A stretch of DNA of 64,000 nt, taken from NCBI GenBank assembly GCA_032690845.1, contig CM064420.1, positions 58,950,707 through 59,014,706 on the forward strand, in the 5' to 3' direction. The position numbers and the translations under genes are program-made. Origin of the DNA: Eleusine coracana subsp. coracana. Lineage: Eukaryota; Streptophyta; Magnoliopsida; Poales; Poaceae. Under the pieces are notes generated by a model, which worked only from the letters and a program-made list of their open reading frames with translations, was not told the origin of the DNA and made no database searches. Of this stretch, positions 1-12,593 are shown piece after piece. The stretch's first letter is position 1. Each line of letters opens with the position of its first letter.

Positions 1-1014
1 GCCTGGAAAGCTAACTCCAGCGGACAACAGGTCCACGTCGTGGACGACGAGGACGACGTCAAGCTTGTGAAAACGATAAAGGTCAAGTGCCACGACTCGA
101 GCGCATCCAATGCTTCATCGGAGGAGGACGTGCTGCAGTGCCGGCGCTCCCGGTTCAAGGAGCTCACCGCCGAGAACCTCAAGTCCCTCTGCTCCGCTTT
201 GGAGAAGGAGGTGCCGTGGCAGGCGGCCATGGCGCCCGAGATCGCCAGCACCGTGCTCCGGTGCCGCTCCGGCATGGCCACCAGCAGGCGGCGGCGCGAC
301 GCCGATGCCTCCAGGATGCCGCCAGCGAGCGCGAAGAAGGAGGAGGACACGTGGCTGCTCTTCCTCGGCAGCGACGCCGACGGCAAGGCGCGGGTGGCCA
401 GGGAGCTGGCGCGCCTCGTCTTCGGCTCGCGCAACCGCTTCGTGTCCATCGGCTCCTCTTCGCCGGCGGCGCGTTCAGGTTCCACCGAGCGTCAACAGAA
501 GCAGCAGGAGGGGAACGGCAACAAGCGGCCGAGGTCGCCATCGTCGCCGGCGGTGAGCTGCGTCGAGCGGCTGTACGAGGCCGTGCGCGCCGACCCGCGT
601 CGCGTCATCGTGGTGGAGGACGTCGAGCGGGCGGGCCGGGGGTGCCAGATGGGCATCGTGGAGGCCATCGAGAGCGGGGTGGTCCGGAGCCGCGGCGGCG
701 GCGACGAGGCCGCGCTCGGGGACGCCATCGTTGTACTGAGCTGCGAGAGCTTCGACGCCAGGTCGAGGGCCTCCTCGCCGCCAGTTACGACCAAGAAGGC
801 AAAGCTGGAGACCAACGAGGATGAGGAGGACACAGGCGATCTCCGGCACGACAAGGAAGCCGCCACGTCGGCGTCGGCTTCTTCCTTTGATCTGAACACG
901 AGCGTGGAGAACGATGACGTGGAGGATGGGTGCGGCGTCGCGGATGCAGCCGGCCTTCTCAAGGCGGTGGACCGGGCGTTCTTCTTCAAACGGCGCGATG
1001 AGATTAGTGATTAG
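1..1014 (+). CDS. SMXL: SMAX1-LIKE protein (SMXL3/4/5 type), C-terminal part; 5' end outside window
   Basis: The frame is open from base 1 and ends at TAG 1012-1014, so this is the last part of a larger gene (family members are about 1000 residues). SMXL proteins are Clp-ATPase-like nuclear repressors; the SMXL3/4/5 branch acts in phloem development and, unlike D53/SMXL6-8, is not degraded through the strigolactone pathway. Visible: the SMXL block ALEKEVPWQ followed by PEIASTVLRCRSGM; a degenerate second ATP-binding segment, WLLFLGSDADGKARVARELA, with no proper Walker A; the segment VIVVEDVERA; and an EAR-type repression motif FDLN encoded at 886-897. The RGKT degradation motif of D53 is absent, which fits the SMXL3/4/5 branch. 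The low-complexity acidic stretch before the EAR motif is normal for the family. Assignment to the family is firm; assignment to the subclade is from remembered Arabidopsis SMXL4 similarity. Confidence 0.9.
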   Translation, partial: AWKANSSGQQVHVVDDEDDVKLVKTIKVKCHDSSASNASSEEDVLQCRRSRFKELTAENLKSLCSALEKEVPWQAAMAPEIASTVLRCRSGMATSRRRRDADASRMPPASAKKEEDTWLLFLGSDADGKARVARELARLVFGSRNRFVSIGSSSPAARSGSTERQQKQQEGNGNKRPRSPSSPAVSCVERLYEAVRADPRRVIVVEDVERAGRGCQMGIVEAIESGVVRSRGGGDEAALGDAIVVLSCESFDARSRASSPPVTTKKAKLETNEDEEDTGDLRHDKEAATSASASSFDLNTSVENDDVEDGCGVADAAGLLKAVDRAFFFKRRDEISD

Positions 1015-4000
1015 TTAGCAGTGATCAACCACGCATTGATGTGAAATTACTAACCTATGTCTGGCTGTTATTTCTCTGTTTTGTTCTTCATTGTAAAATG
1101 CTTGTTAGCTTTTTCTTTTTTTTTTCTTGTGGAATACTCCCTCCGTTCTAAAAATCTTGTCGTTAGGATAAGGTAACTAGTGCAAATTTGCACTAATAAG
1201 TCTGTCCTATAAGAAAAACAGAATAGAGGAGTACAATTATCGTTCTACCGGAAGAATGGAGTGATGGCACCCTATATATCTAGCATTGGGCATTTTGCAT
1301 TGGAAACGAATATATTGATAAAAAATAATCTAGTAAGTTCTAAGTGCACGTAACCTCCTAAACAATTTAACCTCCTTGTTTGTTAAAGTAGATCATTTTA
1401 CATGTTTAATCAATATATTAATCCTAATTTGTTGATCTGGACCAGGACCAAGTTGATGTTGCATTTCTCAAGCTTACACATGTGTTTTTCGACATAGCAA
1501 ATAAATTAACAGGTCACATGACCTCATCCCTTACTTTCGGTCTTGGATGTGTGAACCTCTATTTGTGTGTGCCCTCTCGCCTTTTTTTTCCTTCCCGTGC
1601 ATCTCTCAAGACGCTCAGTTGTCAGGAACTCACGCTCACTGATGATAGTAATTCGTGGAGAGGCCTCATTAATTTTTACTTTCATGCCTATAGGCTTCAA
1701 TTCATGCAGCACAAATCTTATGAATTTATACATGCATGATTAACGATTCGTTATGTTTTCTTTCTATATTTCCTTCAAATCTGATTGTGACTTCCGTAGG
1801 GATCCTGGAACAACTTTTAATTAATTCTGTTCCCGGAATATTTTTCGGCTGCAATAAATAATTCATATATCAAATCCCAATTAAAGGACCAACAGAAGTG
1901 CACATATCTGTGATAAATAATGCTGGCTTGAAATCTATTTGTACCAGAAAACTGAATAGATGAGATATTAGTTTAAACGAGATGTTTTGGACTTGTGGCA
2001 CAATTGCTGTAAGCAACTTTATTTGGGTAAGGTTGGATGCTAACGGACACACTAGACCTTTCTTGATATATTGAAGTACAGACATAAAGTTCTTTCCAAA
2101 GCTGTGGCAGGTAGATAACTAATACAGTACCATTCTGTTGATATAGTTTTGAATAATGAATATCAAAAGTATACCAGTGTTGGTAGTTTGCGTTTCAGCA
2201 GGATGACGTGGTATACTGACAGTTGAACTGCAACCACGCACACACACAAGGATTCAAAACTTAGAGCTTGTGCAAAGTGGTAGCCACTTTAGAAGGCAAA
2301 AGAACAATCTTCTCCTTAAGAAATGCAGCAAAAGGACACTACTTTTGATGCTAGTCGAATGTGAATTACAAAAGGATCCCTGCCCCCCTTTTCTCTTTTT
2401 TTTTTTTCAATTTTCTCCTACCTTTGATTTAGGTTTTCACAAGGTCCAACATTCTCGCCTTTGGAAAGTAGTGGGGTGTGTGTATAAAGCTTAACAGACA
2501 CAAACAAAAGAAAAATATGAGATACAAGTATGTATCTGATGTAGTCCTCTTGGACCTTAAAGTTTCATATGTATCTGTAGTCCTATTGGGCCTTAAAGTT
2601 TCATGCTTTAGGGTCCTCTGGAAAGAAAGATCTTCCATCATCCACCTTCATTTTTAGGAAAATTGCATGTTTTCCTAAAGAAGTAGTTGTAAAGGTCTAA
2701 CTTGCCTTGTCATCGAATTATACTTCTTACAAAATTGTATTATGAGATGATTTTGCTTCTTTGCTTTGGTTGTTTTACCAACTGAAAGAAGTATGTACTA
2801 CTATACTGTAAAATCACATATATAGAACTGATATTTCTTTATTTCTCTAAAAAAATGCATCAGTAAAGTAAACACAAGATACTAACAAAAAATGTGTCTT
2901 GTTTTCACTTTTGCATTATTGGATAGTAGTTAGGTACATACATATATATCAGTGTCCCAAGACATGTTAGTATCATGCCACACTAGTGTGGTTTACTAAT
3001 AGTTACTCCAACTTTTCATCGTACTCCCACAGCACTCACTCGTATGATGGTCTCCAGCTATCTCTTGTTTGCAAACGGTGTAGAATTAGGGATGTTTTCT
3101 TCGAAAGTCAGACTTACGCTTCAAAATTTATTCGATAAACAAAAGCATAGACACTAGTACAACGTACAAGTGCTACACTAGCACTACACTTCAGCAAACT
3201 TAAAATACATAGTAATTTATTATTAAAAAAATAATTTATTTGTGGTTTGGAGTAGCATTTTAACTTTCCACTACACAGGTAGGCTATTGTGTCACTAACA
3301 GCAATGGTGTAGCTGAATTAGAAAAGGTTATACATAGATAATGAATATGGGTGCAGTTGTAAACCCTGTATATAGTTTATATAGGATAGGCAATATTTTT
3401 TTGCTCCATCTCTTGTAATTTCTCACGGCCCTTGCGATTTTCCTCTATCTATTGTAATTTCTCTCGGCGTTGGCAATTTTACTCCATCTCTTGTGTTCCA
3501 ATATCGATAACAGATATCTGTGGTCCTCCATATGCAATTGATACACATTAAAGATCTAATGGGTTGGAACTATTATTTGCAATTGCAAATAAAAATGATA
3601 GGAAATAAAGGCAGTGTTACTGTGTTAGAGATGATGGATATATAAGAGCAAAGTTGACGGCCAAGGCCACACCACACGAAAAACATATACAGTATACTTA
3701 TTAGAACAACGTGTTGCTGCTTTGCTTGAACCCATGCATCCTACCTGCTGGCTTGGCTAATACCTTACTACATACAGCCATGCATGACGATTTAGCTACA
3801 CCGAGTAGGCTAATTAACGACACACCTGTTTTCATCATGCATATTCATGTGCCATGCACGTAAAAGCATCGATCCTAGCTTTGCTTTTGCAATTCTATTG
3901 CATCTCCGATTAATAATCTACACGATCAAGAGACAACCCTAGAATCTAACTTTGATCGGCTGCCCCAGCTCGCTTGATCATTTATCTCGGGATTCGACAT

Positions 4001-7000
4001 CTTTTCTGAGATGGATTGATGAATTTTGCTTCTCCATCGGAAGTATGCACTCGTGCTTTGCTGCTGGCTCCTTTTTATGCTTTTTTAAAGTGCACACTGT
4101 GCAAATGCTTTTCAGCACCTCAAGACTCTTCATGAATTCATATATGCTGGATGCTTGAATTATCGTTAATTACAACAAACGCATATTTGAATTGAAAGTT
4201 ATTGTACATGCATGGCTGTATGTGAAGTTGCATTTCTATTTTGCCTGTGAATTGATACGACATATAGCTAGAGCCGAGTCGAAACCGGCCGTATTGTTGA
4301 TTGGTAAAACTGATGAACAGTGGATTTGTTTGAACAAAAGCTACTGAATCACCGATAAAGAGGCGTCGTCATGCATGGAGAGACAAAGTTTCCACGTCGC
4401 AGATCGAGAGCTTTTGCTAGAGACTTTTGAGAAGAAAGGCGCGCGGCATCTACTATACATCATCTCCCTTTCGCTTTGTTCTTTCGATCGGCACCTCTTT
4501 TCATGCTGCGTATGAGAGTATACGAAAGCATAGAGAAGAGATGAAACCACATCACATATTGAGTGTAGAGCTAGCTAGCTGCAGCAGTTCTTGGATCTCT
4601 CGCTAGCTAGCTAGTTACTGATCATGGCAAACTAGCGAGCTATAGCTAGGTATATGTAGAGCTGTTATAGGTATCAGTTATAGACGAATAACATATATAG
4701 ATTTGTATAGGCTGGCTGGAATCATCATGCTTTGGTTGCTGGAGATCGATCAGTTCGATCGATCGAGTGGTCAATCATGGTTTGAGGATCCAAGGGCTTC
4801 TCTGTGATTTCCGTCTCCTTTTAGTTTGCGTGAAAACTCATGAGCATGCAGCTCCTAGATATACAGATTGTGTTTCTATATATGTATAGCCAGTAGACTA
4901 GTAGAGGCCGGCCTAGACAGCAAACCCATATACATGATCCTTCTTTACATGTGCTCTCGCAGTCTTGCTTCTCCTTTCTGTCTTTCAGTTCCCTTTTTTC
5001 TCTTTCTTCAGTGTTGTACTAGTATTTTTCTGGCGCAAAGAGAAAAGGAACAAAAGGTCCCATTTGATCACGCAGTTAATTTGGTGTCTTGGACTGGTCA
5101 AAAAGGACAATAGAGAGAGATGGCAACAACAATGCTGCAGCAGTAGAGAAACTGGCCCGTTGTAGAGGTAGCTAGCCTTTGTTTTCTTGGGATGAGAATA
5201 GAAGAATAGATGAGGGAATGTTGTGTGTGTGAGCTTTTTGTTTCATGTGGGGTGGATGCATGTGGGTTTAATTTGGGAGAGAGCAAAAGATCGAGCGCGT
5301 ATAGCTTTATGCATGCATGACAAAGAGGATGGCAATCCCGAGGCGAGCCTTGAGATTGAGGGGACCAAAGAAAAGCGTTGCTTTCATGCTTTTGTGAAAG
5401 GTTGCTGAATTCCTCAACTTGCTGCTGTGCTACCTGCTCAGCTTTATTTCAAGGAGGAATTTGTAGATATTCATTTTTTTATATTTATCTGATTTAGATT
5501 ATCAGGACACCGTCGAATCTTTTTTGAACATGAATAAAGACGCCACCTACAAACTGTTTTTTTTTGCGTGAACTAGCGTTGAAAAGAATTGATACGTTGC
5601 TCTTCTAAATTCAATTTGTATAAGGTCGTATTTGGGCCTTTTGTTTTCTTTGGCAGCGATAACAGTTCAATGCATCGGCAAAAAAAAAAAAAAGTCTAAC
5701 AGTTCAATGAAATGTTGTTAACTAAAGGCCCACAAGCGTACCGAGCCCAGCAATACGGTTCTAGCTGGACGACGGAAAAGGGCATACAGGCCGTGTTCAC
5801 ACGAGAGCCCGATATATATAGCCAATCGCCCGAAGATCTGAATAACGATAGCAGCCCATGGACCCGGAAGTTGCCCGTTCCATTTCTATGGAGCCCAGGA
5901 AACAAATTTATTTTCCTTCAAGGGTGCATGAGTGCATCATTCTTCGATTACTGCAGTGGAGGAAGGACTCTGCAAAAAAAAAAAAACATTGATCATTGAC
6001 GTCATGAGGAGTACGTATACAACGTCCTTCGTGTACTACTGGAAGTCTTGATGTTTCATGAATTGTCCGTTTGCTTAATTGGTGCATCATCCGCGTACCG
6101 CATTTTATTTCTGTCGGTGCCTAATCGATATTTTAAAGAGAGTTGCTACTTCCAAGTAGCTTGTTTTTTTACTCCCCTCTATTCGTCATATAGGAGGTTC
6201 ATATTAGGTGGTTGTGAGATTAAGTACGCGGAGCACTTAGGAAAATAGAATATGTGATATGGACTTATGGAGTGATTTCACGTTTTCTTATTGTAAGGAA
6301 AATCATGAGGGGGGCCAACCATATGACCCTAATACATGAGCAGTACTAGTAAAGTCCTTCCAACTTAGCCCATCCAGTTGTGTGGCAGTGGCAATTATTC
6401 AGTTGTATCTAATTTTTGATGCTCAATTAACTAGCTAGGGCGCTGCGTTCAGTAGTGGCTGGCAAGCTGTCACTGTCTCACGAGCGCCGTGCATGTAGGA
6501 CTACTGGCCATCGAGTGACGTGACGCATCGCCTAATGCCACTTTCGTTTAACCCGACATGGCGCGTGCAGCAAAGGCACATGTATGTAGTTTGCCTCTCT
6601 TCTGTGTCTTTGCTGTGGTAGGTAGTACTCCATGTCTTTTTCTCCTCTAATTGTAGAGACTGTCACAAACAGAGCAGTTAAACGGTCACGAATCACATTT
6701 AGTAAGGTCAAATTCTATTACTTTTTGCCCTTTCGGCTCTGTTAACGATCACATTGATGTATCAGTAGTCACACACCTATATATACACATATATCTGATA
6801 GAAAAATCCAGCCTTTTGTATGCATTGAACATATACAGCCACATACGTAGGTATGCATAGAAAAGAAGTTTATTAGAAGAAAATTTCAGTAACTGACCAC
6901 ATTCACGAGACGAACAAGATTATAACAGCTCAACTAAAATCCAACGATTTACATGAAAGTAAAGTAATAAAAGTTTAAGACAACCACGCGTCGTCGCCAC

Positions 7001-7015
7001 TAGCCGTCGTTCAGA
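1015..7015. other. 6-kb intergenic region between two convergent genes
   Basis: Both flanking genes end here (SMXL on +, NHL on -), so this is 3' flank on both sides. It is AT-rich, with poly-T and poly-A tracts, scattered GATC/GCTAGC-rich stretches near 4560-4640 and 4740-4770, and short ORFs below 100 codons with no recognisable similarity. Apart from a degenerate Stowaway-like piece near 1137 I see no gene, tRNA or known microRNA precursor. Confidence 0.6.
1137..1263. mobile_element. Degenerate Stowaway-like MITE
   Basis: The left end reads TA then CTCCCTCCGTTCTAAAAAT, the standard grass Stowaway terminus. The expected right end is poorly preserved (ggaagaatggagtga), so either the copy is old or only the left half is real. 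Confidence 0.35.
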
Positions 7016-7654
7016 TCAGACCTCGACGCTGCAGGCCGTGGGCTGCGTGAACTTGAGCGACGTGACGGTGGCCTTCCCGCCGGCGGGCTGGCCGCCGCCG
7101 GCGGTGAGCACGGCGGGGCAGCTGACGAAGAGGTGGTAGCTACCGGAGACCCAGCTCCCGACCTTCCACTTGACCCTCCCGTCCACTTTCACCTGCAGCG
7201 ACACGAAGCCCATGGCCACGTCCTGCTTCATGGCGTCGGCGACGTACCCCGCGACGGGGACGGACTCGGCGGCGAGGACGGGGGACCAGACGGAGACGTC
7301 GCGGTGGCCCTGGTAGATCGGCGGGAGCGAGACGGGCACGGTGATTGGCTCGTCGCGGTACGTCACGAACACGTCGAGGCGCTTGTAGAAGACGCCCACG
7401 TGGTCGTTGGGGTTGCGGGAGGCCAGCGTCACCTGGGCCGACGCCGTCAGCGACGGGTCGCCCAGCGAGATGGGCCGCCGGAGCTGCAGGTCCTGCAGGT
7501 AGAAGGCCGGTTTCGAGGGCCGTAGCGCCAGGAAGATCACCAGCGCGATGAAGGCCACGATCAGGACCAGCGCCAGCAGGAACGACGCCATGCACCCGCA
7601 GCACCGCCGCAGCCGGTGCTCGTGCGGGTGGTGGTGCTTCTCGTCCTTGCTCAT
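7016..7654 (-). CDS. NDR1/HIN1-like (NHL, LEA_2 domain) membrane protein
   Basis: Intronless 212-codon gene. The protein has a short cytosolic N terminus rich in His, Lys and Arg, a Cys pair (RRCCGCM), one transmembrane segment at about residues 23-44, and a LEA_2 beta-sandwich ectodomain. Family motifs are visible: NPND followed by GVFYKRLDVFVTYRDE, and the IYQGHRDV motif matching the NHL FYQGH consensus. NHL proteins are usually plasma-membrane proteins induced during defence, related to NDR1 and tobacco HIN1; the length is normal. The start is the first ATG of the frame and the stop is TGA at 7016-7018. Upstream on the minus strand a TATA-like CATTATACAC lies near 7770, about 115 bases before the ATG. 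Function beyond the family is inference. Confidence 0.9.
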   Translation of the reverse strand: MSKDEKHHHPHEHRLRRCCGCMASFLLALVLIVAFIALVIFLALRPSKPAFYLQDLQLRRPISLGDPSLTASAQVTLASRNPNDHVGVFYKRLDVFVTYRDEPITVPVSLPPIYQGHRDVSVWSPVLAAESVPVAGYVADAMKQDVAMGFVSLQVKVDGRVKWKVGSWVSGSYHLFVSCPAVLTAGGGQPAGGKATVTSLKFTQPTACSVEV

Positions 7655-9344
7655 GGCGCCTCTCTTGCTCTGCTCTGCTGCTGCTCTGTGTGTCGGTGGT
7701 GCTTGTGAACTGAATTCTGAGCTGGCGTGTTTGCTCTCGGAGTGAGTGACTCAGTGGAGCGAAAGTGTATAATGGCTTTTAAAACGGGTAGCGGCGAGAT
7801 GGTCACACCAATCGTGTCGTGGTACAATACATGTGTCAAAAAGGTCTTGCAGTTAGTACTAGTATAGGTTAGTTCACGCGCAGGGTGGAGCGGGGCGACA
7901 GCAACGTCTCAACCGAAGAAGATTCTTCCATCTACTAATTCGGTACGTACTTCCACAACTGGTCAGTGGGCACTGCTGTGCAGGACATGCCACGGGCTTC
8001 CGAATGTGTCAGCTTCATTCAAGCGACATGCAGCGATTTTTAGTGGGCGAATTTCTTCCTTCCTGGTGGCTGGTGCCGTGGAATCTGTGGCCTTGTAGTT
8101 TGCATCGGAGGAAGCAGTTACTAGTGCAAATTTAATTAGATAATAATGGTGCGTACTATAATGGTGTAATAAGTGTTTGTCGTCCACCCCATGGCATTGG
8201 CCGGGCGCAAAGTGTAGAAGTGGAGAAGGTTGGTAGGGCGTAACACGCACGCATCCATCCGTCACCGGTGGTGGTTCCCAGTCCAACATCCAAGCCCTCC
8301 GCCGCTGGCAAAACGCCGAGGGAGCAGGCGGCCCCTGCTACCATAATCATATCACAATGCACTTATATGTATCTTTGCAAGATTCAAAGTGTGCGTCATT
8401 GTGTGTGGTGGTGCCCCGAGCCAAACCTCGCCTTAGCAGCTAGCGTCATCTTATCTTCCCCACCGATTGCATGCCCTGCGCCCTTGGACAAAAAACAACC
8501 AAGGACATTGTGGTGGAGAACGATTCTGCTGGTGCTACCGTTTGCCTCTCTTTGACTGGCACAACATGGACAAGCAAATCAATGTTTGCCTTACAAATTG
8601 CGATGCCGTGAAACCAGGCTCCGAAGTTTTCGAACAATTGGGCATCTCTGCTGCAAAAACAGCACGACCACAACTTCAGTCAAACTAATATATGTTGTGC
8701 AGCGTTCCAAAGGTCAAACGGAGCATCACTCTCAGTTGCAATATTTGAAAACAGAAATACTCGTATTTGCATTTTGAAAGATCACCAAACAGGACTAACA
8801 TTGTTTGATTGAATATGGGCCTTACAGAGTTGTAACCTGTAACCAGCATATCAGGGCCCATGTTGTCAATCACTAAAATGGTGCCCCTCCAGAGCATATA
8901 ACAACCTTGGAAAATTAATGGCACAACATCACAGAATTTAAGATCAAATTAGCACAAATAAACAAAAGAATGATGAGCTAGCAGCCTGAAGAAACACTAA
9001 TTAAATAGCAATAACAGCACAGTGCACGAATCAGCAGATCATCATGTATGAGCATCAGTCGAGCAGGTTGGAACTGCTAAAAGGCGCCCTCCAAAGAAAG
9101 AACTGCTAAATGGCAAGCGAAGCAAAGCTTGCTTCATGTCATAGTTCAACTGGGAGTCACAGAAGCACTCTAAAACGAGAAACTAAGTTGATAAACTCTG
9201 TATATTTTCTCCGTCAATGACTGATACTCCCTACTCCTACTATACTAGTAGAAGATAGAACCCCGAAACTATGTTTGGTAAGGTTAGTCGAATGTTATAT
9301 AGGGTAATGCCGAGATTTCTGAGAGGGGTTACGGCTGGCTGTGA
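7655..9344. other. Intergenic: NHL promoter side and bZIP 3' flank
   Basis: This lies upstream of NHL and downstream of the bZIP-like gene, both on the minus strand. No ORF here resembles a known protein. The first few hundred bases next to NHL are the likely promoter. The part near 9345 should hold the bZIP 3' UTR. Confidence 0.55.
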
Positions 9345-12300
9345 TCACAGACCATAGCCACCCCTTGGAGGAGCTGGACTGCCATTCAAGCTGAGCTTTG
9401 CCATGTCAAGCATCTGCCAATTGACTGCCGATGCATCTGCTCCGAAAGGGCTTGGGTCGTAACACGAAGTGACGCTCCTGCTCCTACGGTGACGGCCAGA
9501 CATCTGCTTCAACCTCTCAGCTTCATTCTTAAGGGCCTGTGTTTGACCTGCATATTTCATTTCAAACATTCATTTAGATATGCATAAATCAGTCTCCCTA
9601 AACAGGACAATATAACATGTAATCACATTCATATCCATTGACAAGGATAAGGAACATAAAATAGGTAAGTGCGACGAAACAAACAAATTTTCTAAGGTAA
9701 TAAAAATCCAAAAAGGACATCAAAAAAAGATATCTGAAATGTAGTAATCAGATTAGGGTCATTCTAAATAAATATCCAGTTCAAAGTAAATCCATTTCAA
9801 AAAACTATTATCCTGTGCTTTGAGTACAACGTTGTCTCCTCAGTCTAAAAGTGAGTACAATCTTCCATAGAATATTCACCATTTCTGTTTGGTTTGTGTT
9901 TCATCTAACAAAAGTGTTGGATGCATATAGTTGCCATCATTAAAATCAAGTTAGTAGCAGTTTTTAAAATGTCACCCGTAGATCTATCGCTTATCCACAC
10001 CATATGATTAGGATGAAATGTAAGGCTTCCATGATTATTGAAATGTACAAAAAATATCAAAGTGCAGACATTAGTAATTGAAACAATGATTAACCTGTTA
10101 CGGAATTATATATCATCTAATGGAGGTACGGTAGTCCAAAATAACATTGAGAATAATACTTATTGTTAGACCAAAACCAAAAGCCTGTGACACCTCCCTT
10201 ATGTGGAGTTAGCTTTTTCTGCACCATGCAAGGAGACAGCAAGTGACTAATCTACTATTGTATCTAACATCATTTGAATAATGTGCATTAAACATTTCAC
10301 CATGATCTGGGCTAAACATGCAGCTTCAGTAAAACCAAGAAATAACACCACAAAAAGCTTTTCGGCTTTGTTTACTATAATTGTCTGGTTTAGCAGATGC
10401 ACTGTTTCTATTCACGATCTTCAGTATGGTCCTTTTATTATAGTTATATGCTGCTTAACTACATTTCTGACAATATTTGATGTTAACAAGATACTCACCC
10501 TAAATAACACTAGTTATAAATCAAGAAAGTGCAGAATTTCTCAGACATACCATCCTTGATTAGCTTTGCATGCTGAAGACTAGAAATCTGAATCTTCAGC
10601 TGATTGTTTTCCATTGATAAAGCAGTACGAAGCTGAAAAAGAGATGCCACTCTTACAGCCAAGTCAGCTCCCATGCTCTGAAGAGAATAAATTGAAGTTA
10701 TTCACATAATACAAGTACCAGTGCAATCAACAAATGATCAACATAGAAATAAAATATAACATAAAAAAATTTACCTGAAGTGAGTCAACAGTTCTTTCAA
10801 GTTCAGCAATGTATTGAAGTTTCCTGACTCTAGATCTCTGCCCCGAACGCCTACATAAATGTTAATTTCCTTTATAGGAATCGATATATATTTCAAAGGG
10901 GAGTAACATGTTTCTTTTTGCCCTTTAGTTTGTAGGATGAAAATTTTCAACATCCATCTAATAATTTTTCCACATATCGAACATAAACTTGTTTACATGA
11001 AAAGGACTCAATAAATGCCAGAAACAAGCATTAACTAGCATCAGGGTAAAATCAATATACTGACTTCTCATTACACTGTAGAGGCGAAAAACTTAGTGAA
11101 TTTCTTTGGGTGAAGATCCATAAATTGGTATGGTCATACTTTCTACTGCCAACCCGTGTCCTAGAATTGCAAAGAACTCCAATGACTCTGGTGGACATTG
11201 GAATGCTTGCAATTCTTGGATGCTAGGGTTTGAATATCAGATCCACTCATTATTTGTTTTCTAAAAAAAACTATCATATAGATATACAACCAGAGAACAG
11301 AGCGAAGAACAATAGAACTTAGCATAAAAACAAGATGGAAATGTGTGTATGACACAATTTTCTGCAGTACTGTTTTGAAATGCTTGAATGTGTGCTCAAC
11401 GGGAGGTTGGCACATTTAACACAATACTGTTTTAGGGTGAAATATTTGCAGTACTAACAGGCAACTGTTCCTTTCACATAAGACTCTTAATATGCACTGT
11501 GATTTCTAATGATAGAGATCAGAGGGGAGGGGTAACCCCTCCCTCCTCTTAAAAGAAAATAACATTCAAACAAAAAGGAATAGAAGGCAAAAAAAAATAA
11601 TGACCTAATTCTTCCACAAACTGTATTGATGGCAAGATCACATAAACATTACTAAATTCTACCTAGTACTCTGGTTAAAAAATTAAAATATTTATCAACC
11701 ATCATCTTTTCTGCCAGAGTACCAGACTATCATCTCTATTCTCTTTTCTGTTAGAAGAGTGGTAAATTTTTACTCATCGAATTCTAGCTGGAACTCAAAC
11801 TACTAGTGACAGGGCTAAAAAATTATCATGATCACATAAGGTTATTTTTTTATCCTTTACAAACTTGTAAAGCATAAAGATGTCAAATTTCAGCTATCAC
11901 TACTTCACTTCTTTTGTAACTGTGGGTTCCACTTTTATGTATAATCTTTGGTCAGAAATATTTTAAGATCTTCAAATCGAAGGATATCTGAAGACAGTAC
12001 AGTACATACTATTCACACAAGAACACCGGTACATACCTTTTAAATGACTTCTCTTGATCAGGATAGCTGAAAGCATCACTTGTATCAGCATTTCCACTGG
12101 CCATGTTACCATTCACACCACTTGAGGCTTCAATGGTCAGGTACTGCAAGGGGTTGCTAGGGACATTCTCAAGGACAGCATTTACCATGGAACTCTCTGA
12201 AGTAGTAAGCCTACTTTTCTGCCTCGGTGAATTTGGACCATAAACACAGCTGACCTCAACCACAGAACTATTTTCCACACCTTTGATAGCATCCGCCAAG

Positions 12301-12593
12301 TCCTCTTCAGCACCTGAGAATAGATCCCCTTCCTCAATTGAATAAATTGGGCTCTGGAATGTTGACAGAGCATCCAAGATAGCATCAGAATCACTACAAG
12401 CCCTTCTTAGAGGAGTAAGATTGGAGCTTTTCCCAGAATCTGCAAGGAGATCATCGAACCAACATGGTGGCTTGTTAAAGAACGGATCCCCAGATGGAAA
12501 CCTGCAGCTCTGTGTGAACAAGCTATCGTCTCTTCGAGTGAGTTGAGGACCCAGAGGAGGGCAGCGGGGAGGAAGGTGGGGTGAACGAGACAT
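9345..12593 (-). CDS. bZIP-like transcription factor with non-canonical basic region (4 coding exons)
   Basis: Model: complement(join(9345..9547, 10551..10677, 10775..10850, 12037..12593)), 320 residues. All junctions are GT-AG and phases agree: AAAAG/GTATGT to TGTAG/GCGTTC, CTTCAG/GTAAAT to CTTCAG/AGCATG, GATG/GTATGT to ATGCAG/GTCAAA. Exon 1 encodes a Ser/Pro-rich N terminus with FFNKPPCWFDDLLAD. Exons 2-4 encode SGQRSRVRKLQYIAELERT followed by a leucine-zipper-like coiled coil ending LKNEAERLKQ. This matches the plant bZIP group close to Arabidopsis bZIP34/61 and At1g58110-type proteins (from memory). The invariant Asn of the basic region is replaced: aligning on QRSRVRKL puts Lys where Asn should be, right at the exon 1/2 junction. 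The downstream Arg is kept. DNA binding may therefore be altered or need a partner. A 5' UTR intron is likely. Confidence 0.88.

Noticed and set aside
87..849. Several long ORFs on both strands over the SMXL exon
   Set aside because: They are shadows in GC-rich coding DNA; only frame 1 matches the SMXL family.
4560..4700. Possible microRNA-like hairpin in a GCTAGC-rich stretch
   Set aside because: The pairing comes from the self-complementary GCTAGC repeat. No known plant microRNA sequence is present.
11521..11550. Short GC-rich palindrome in bZIP intron 1
   Set aside because: About 12-base arms only; no sign of function or of a mobile element.
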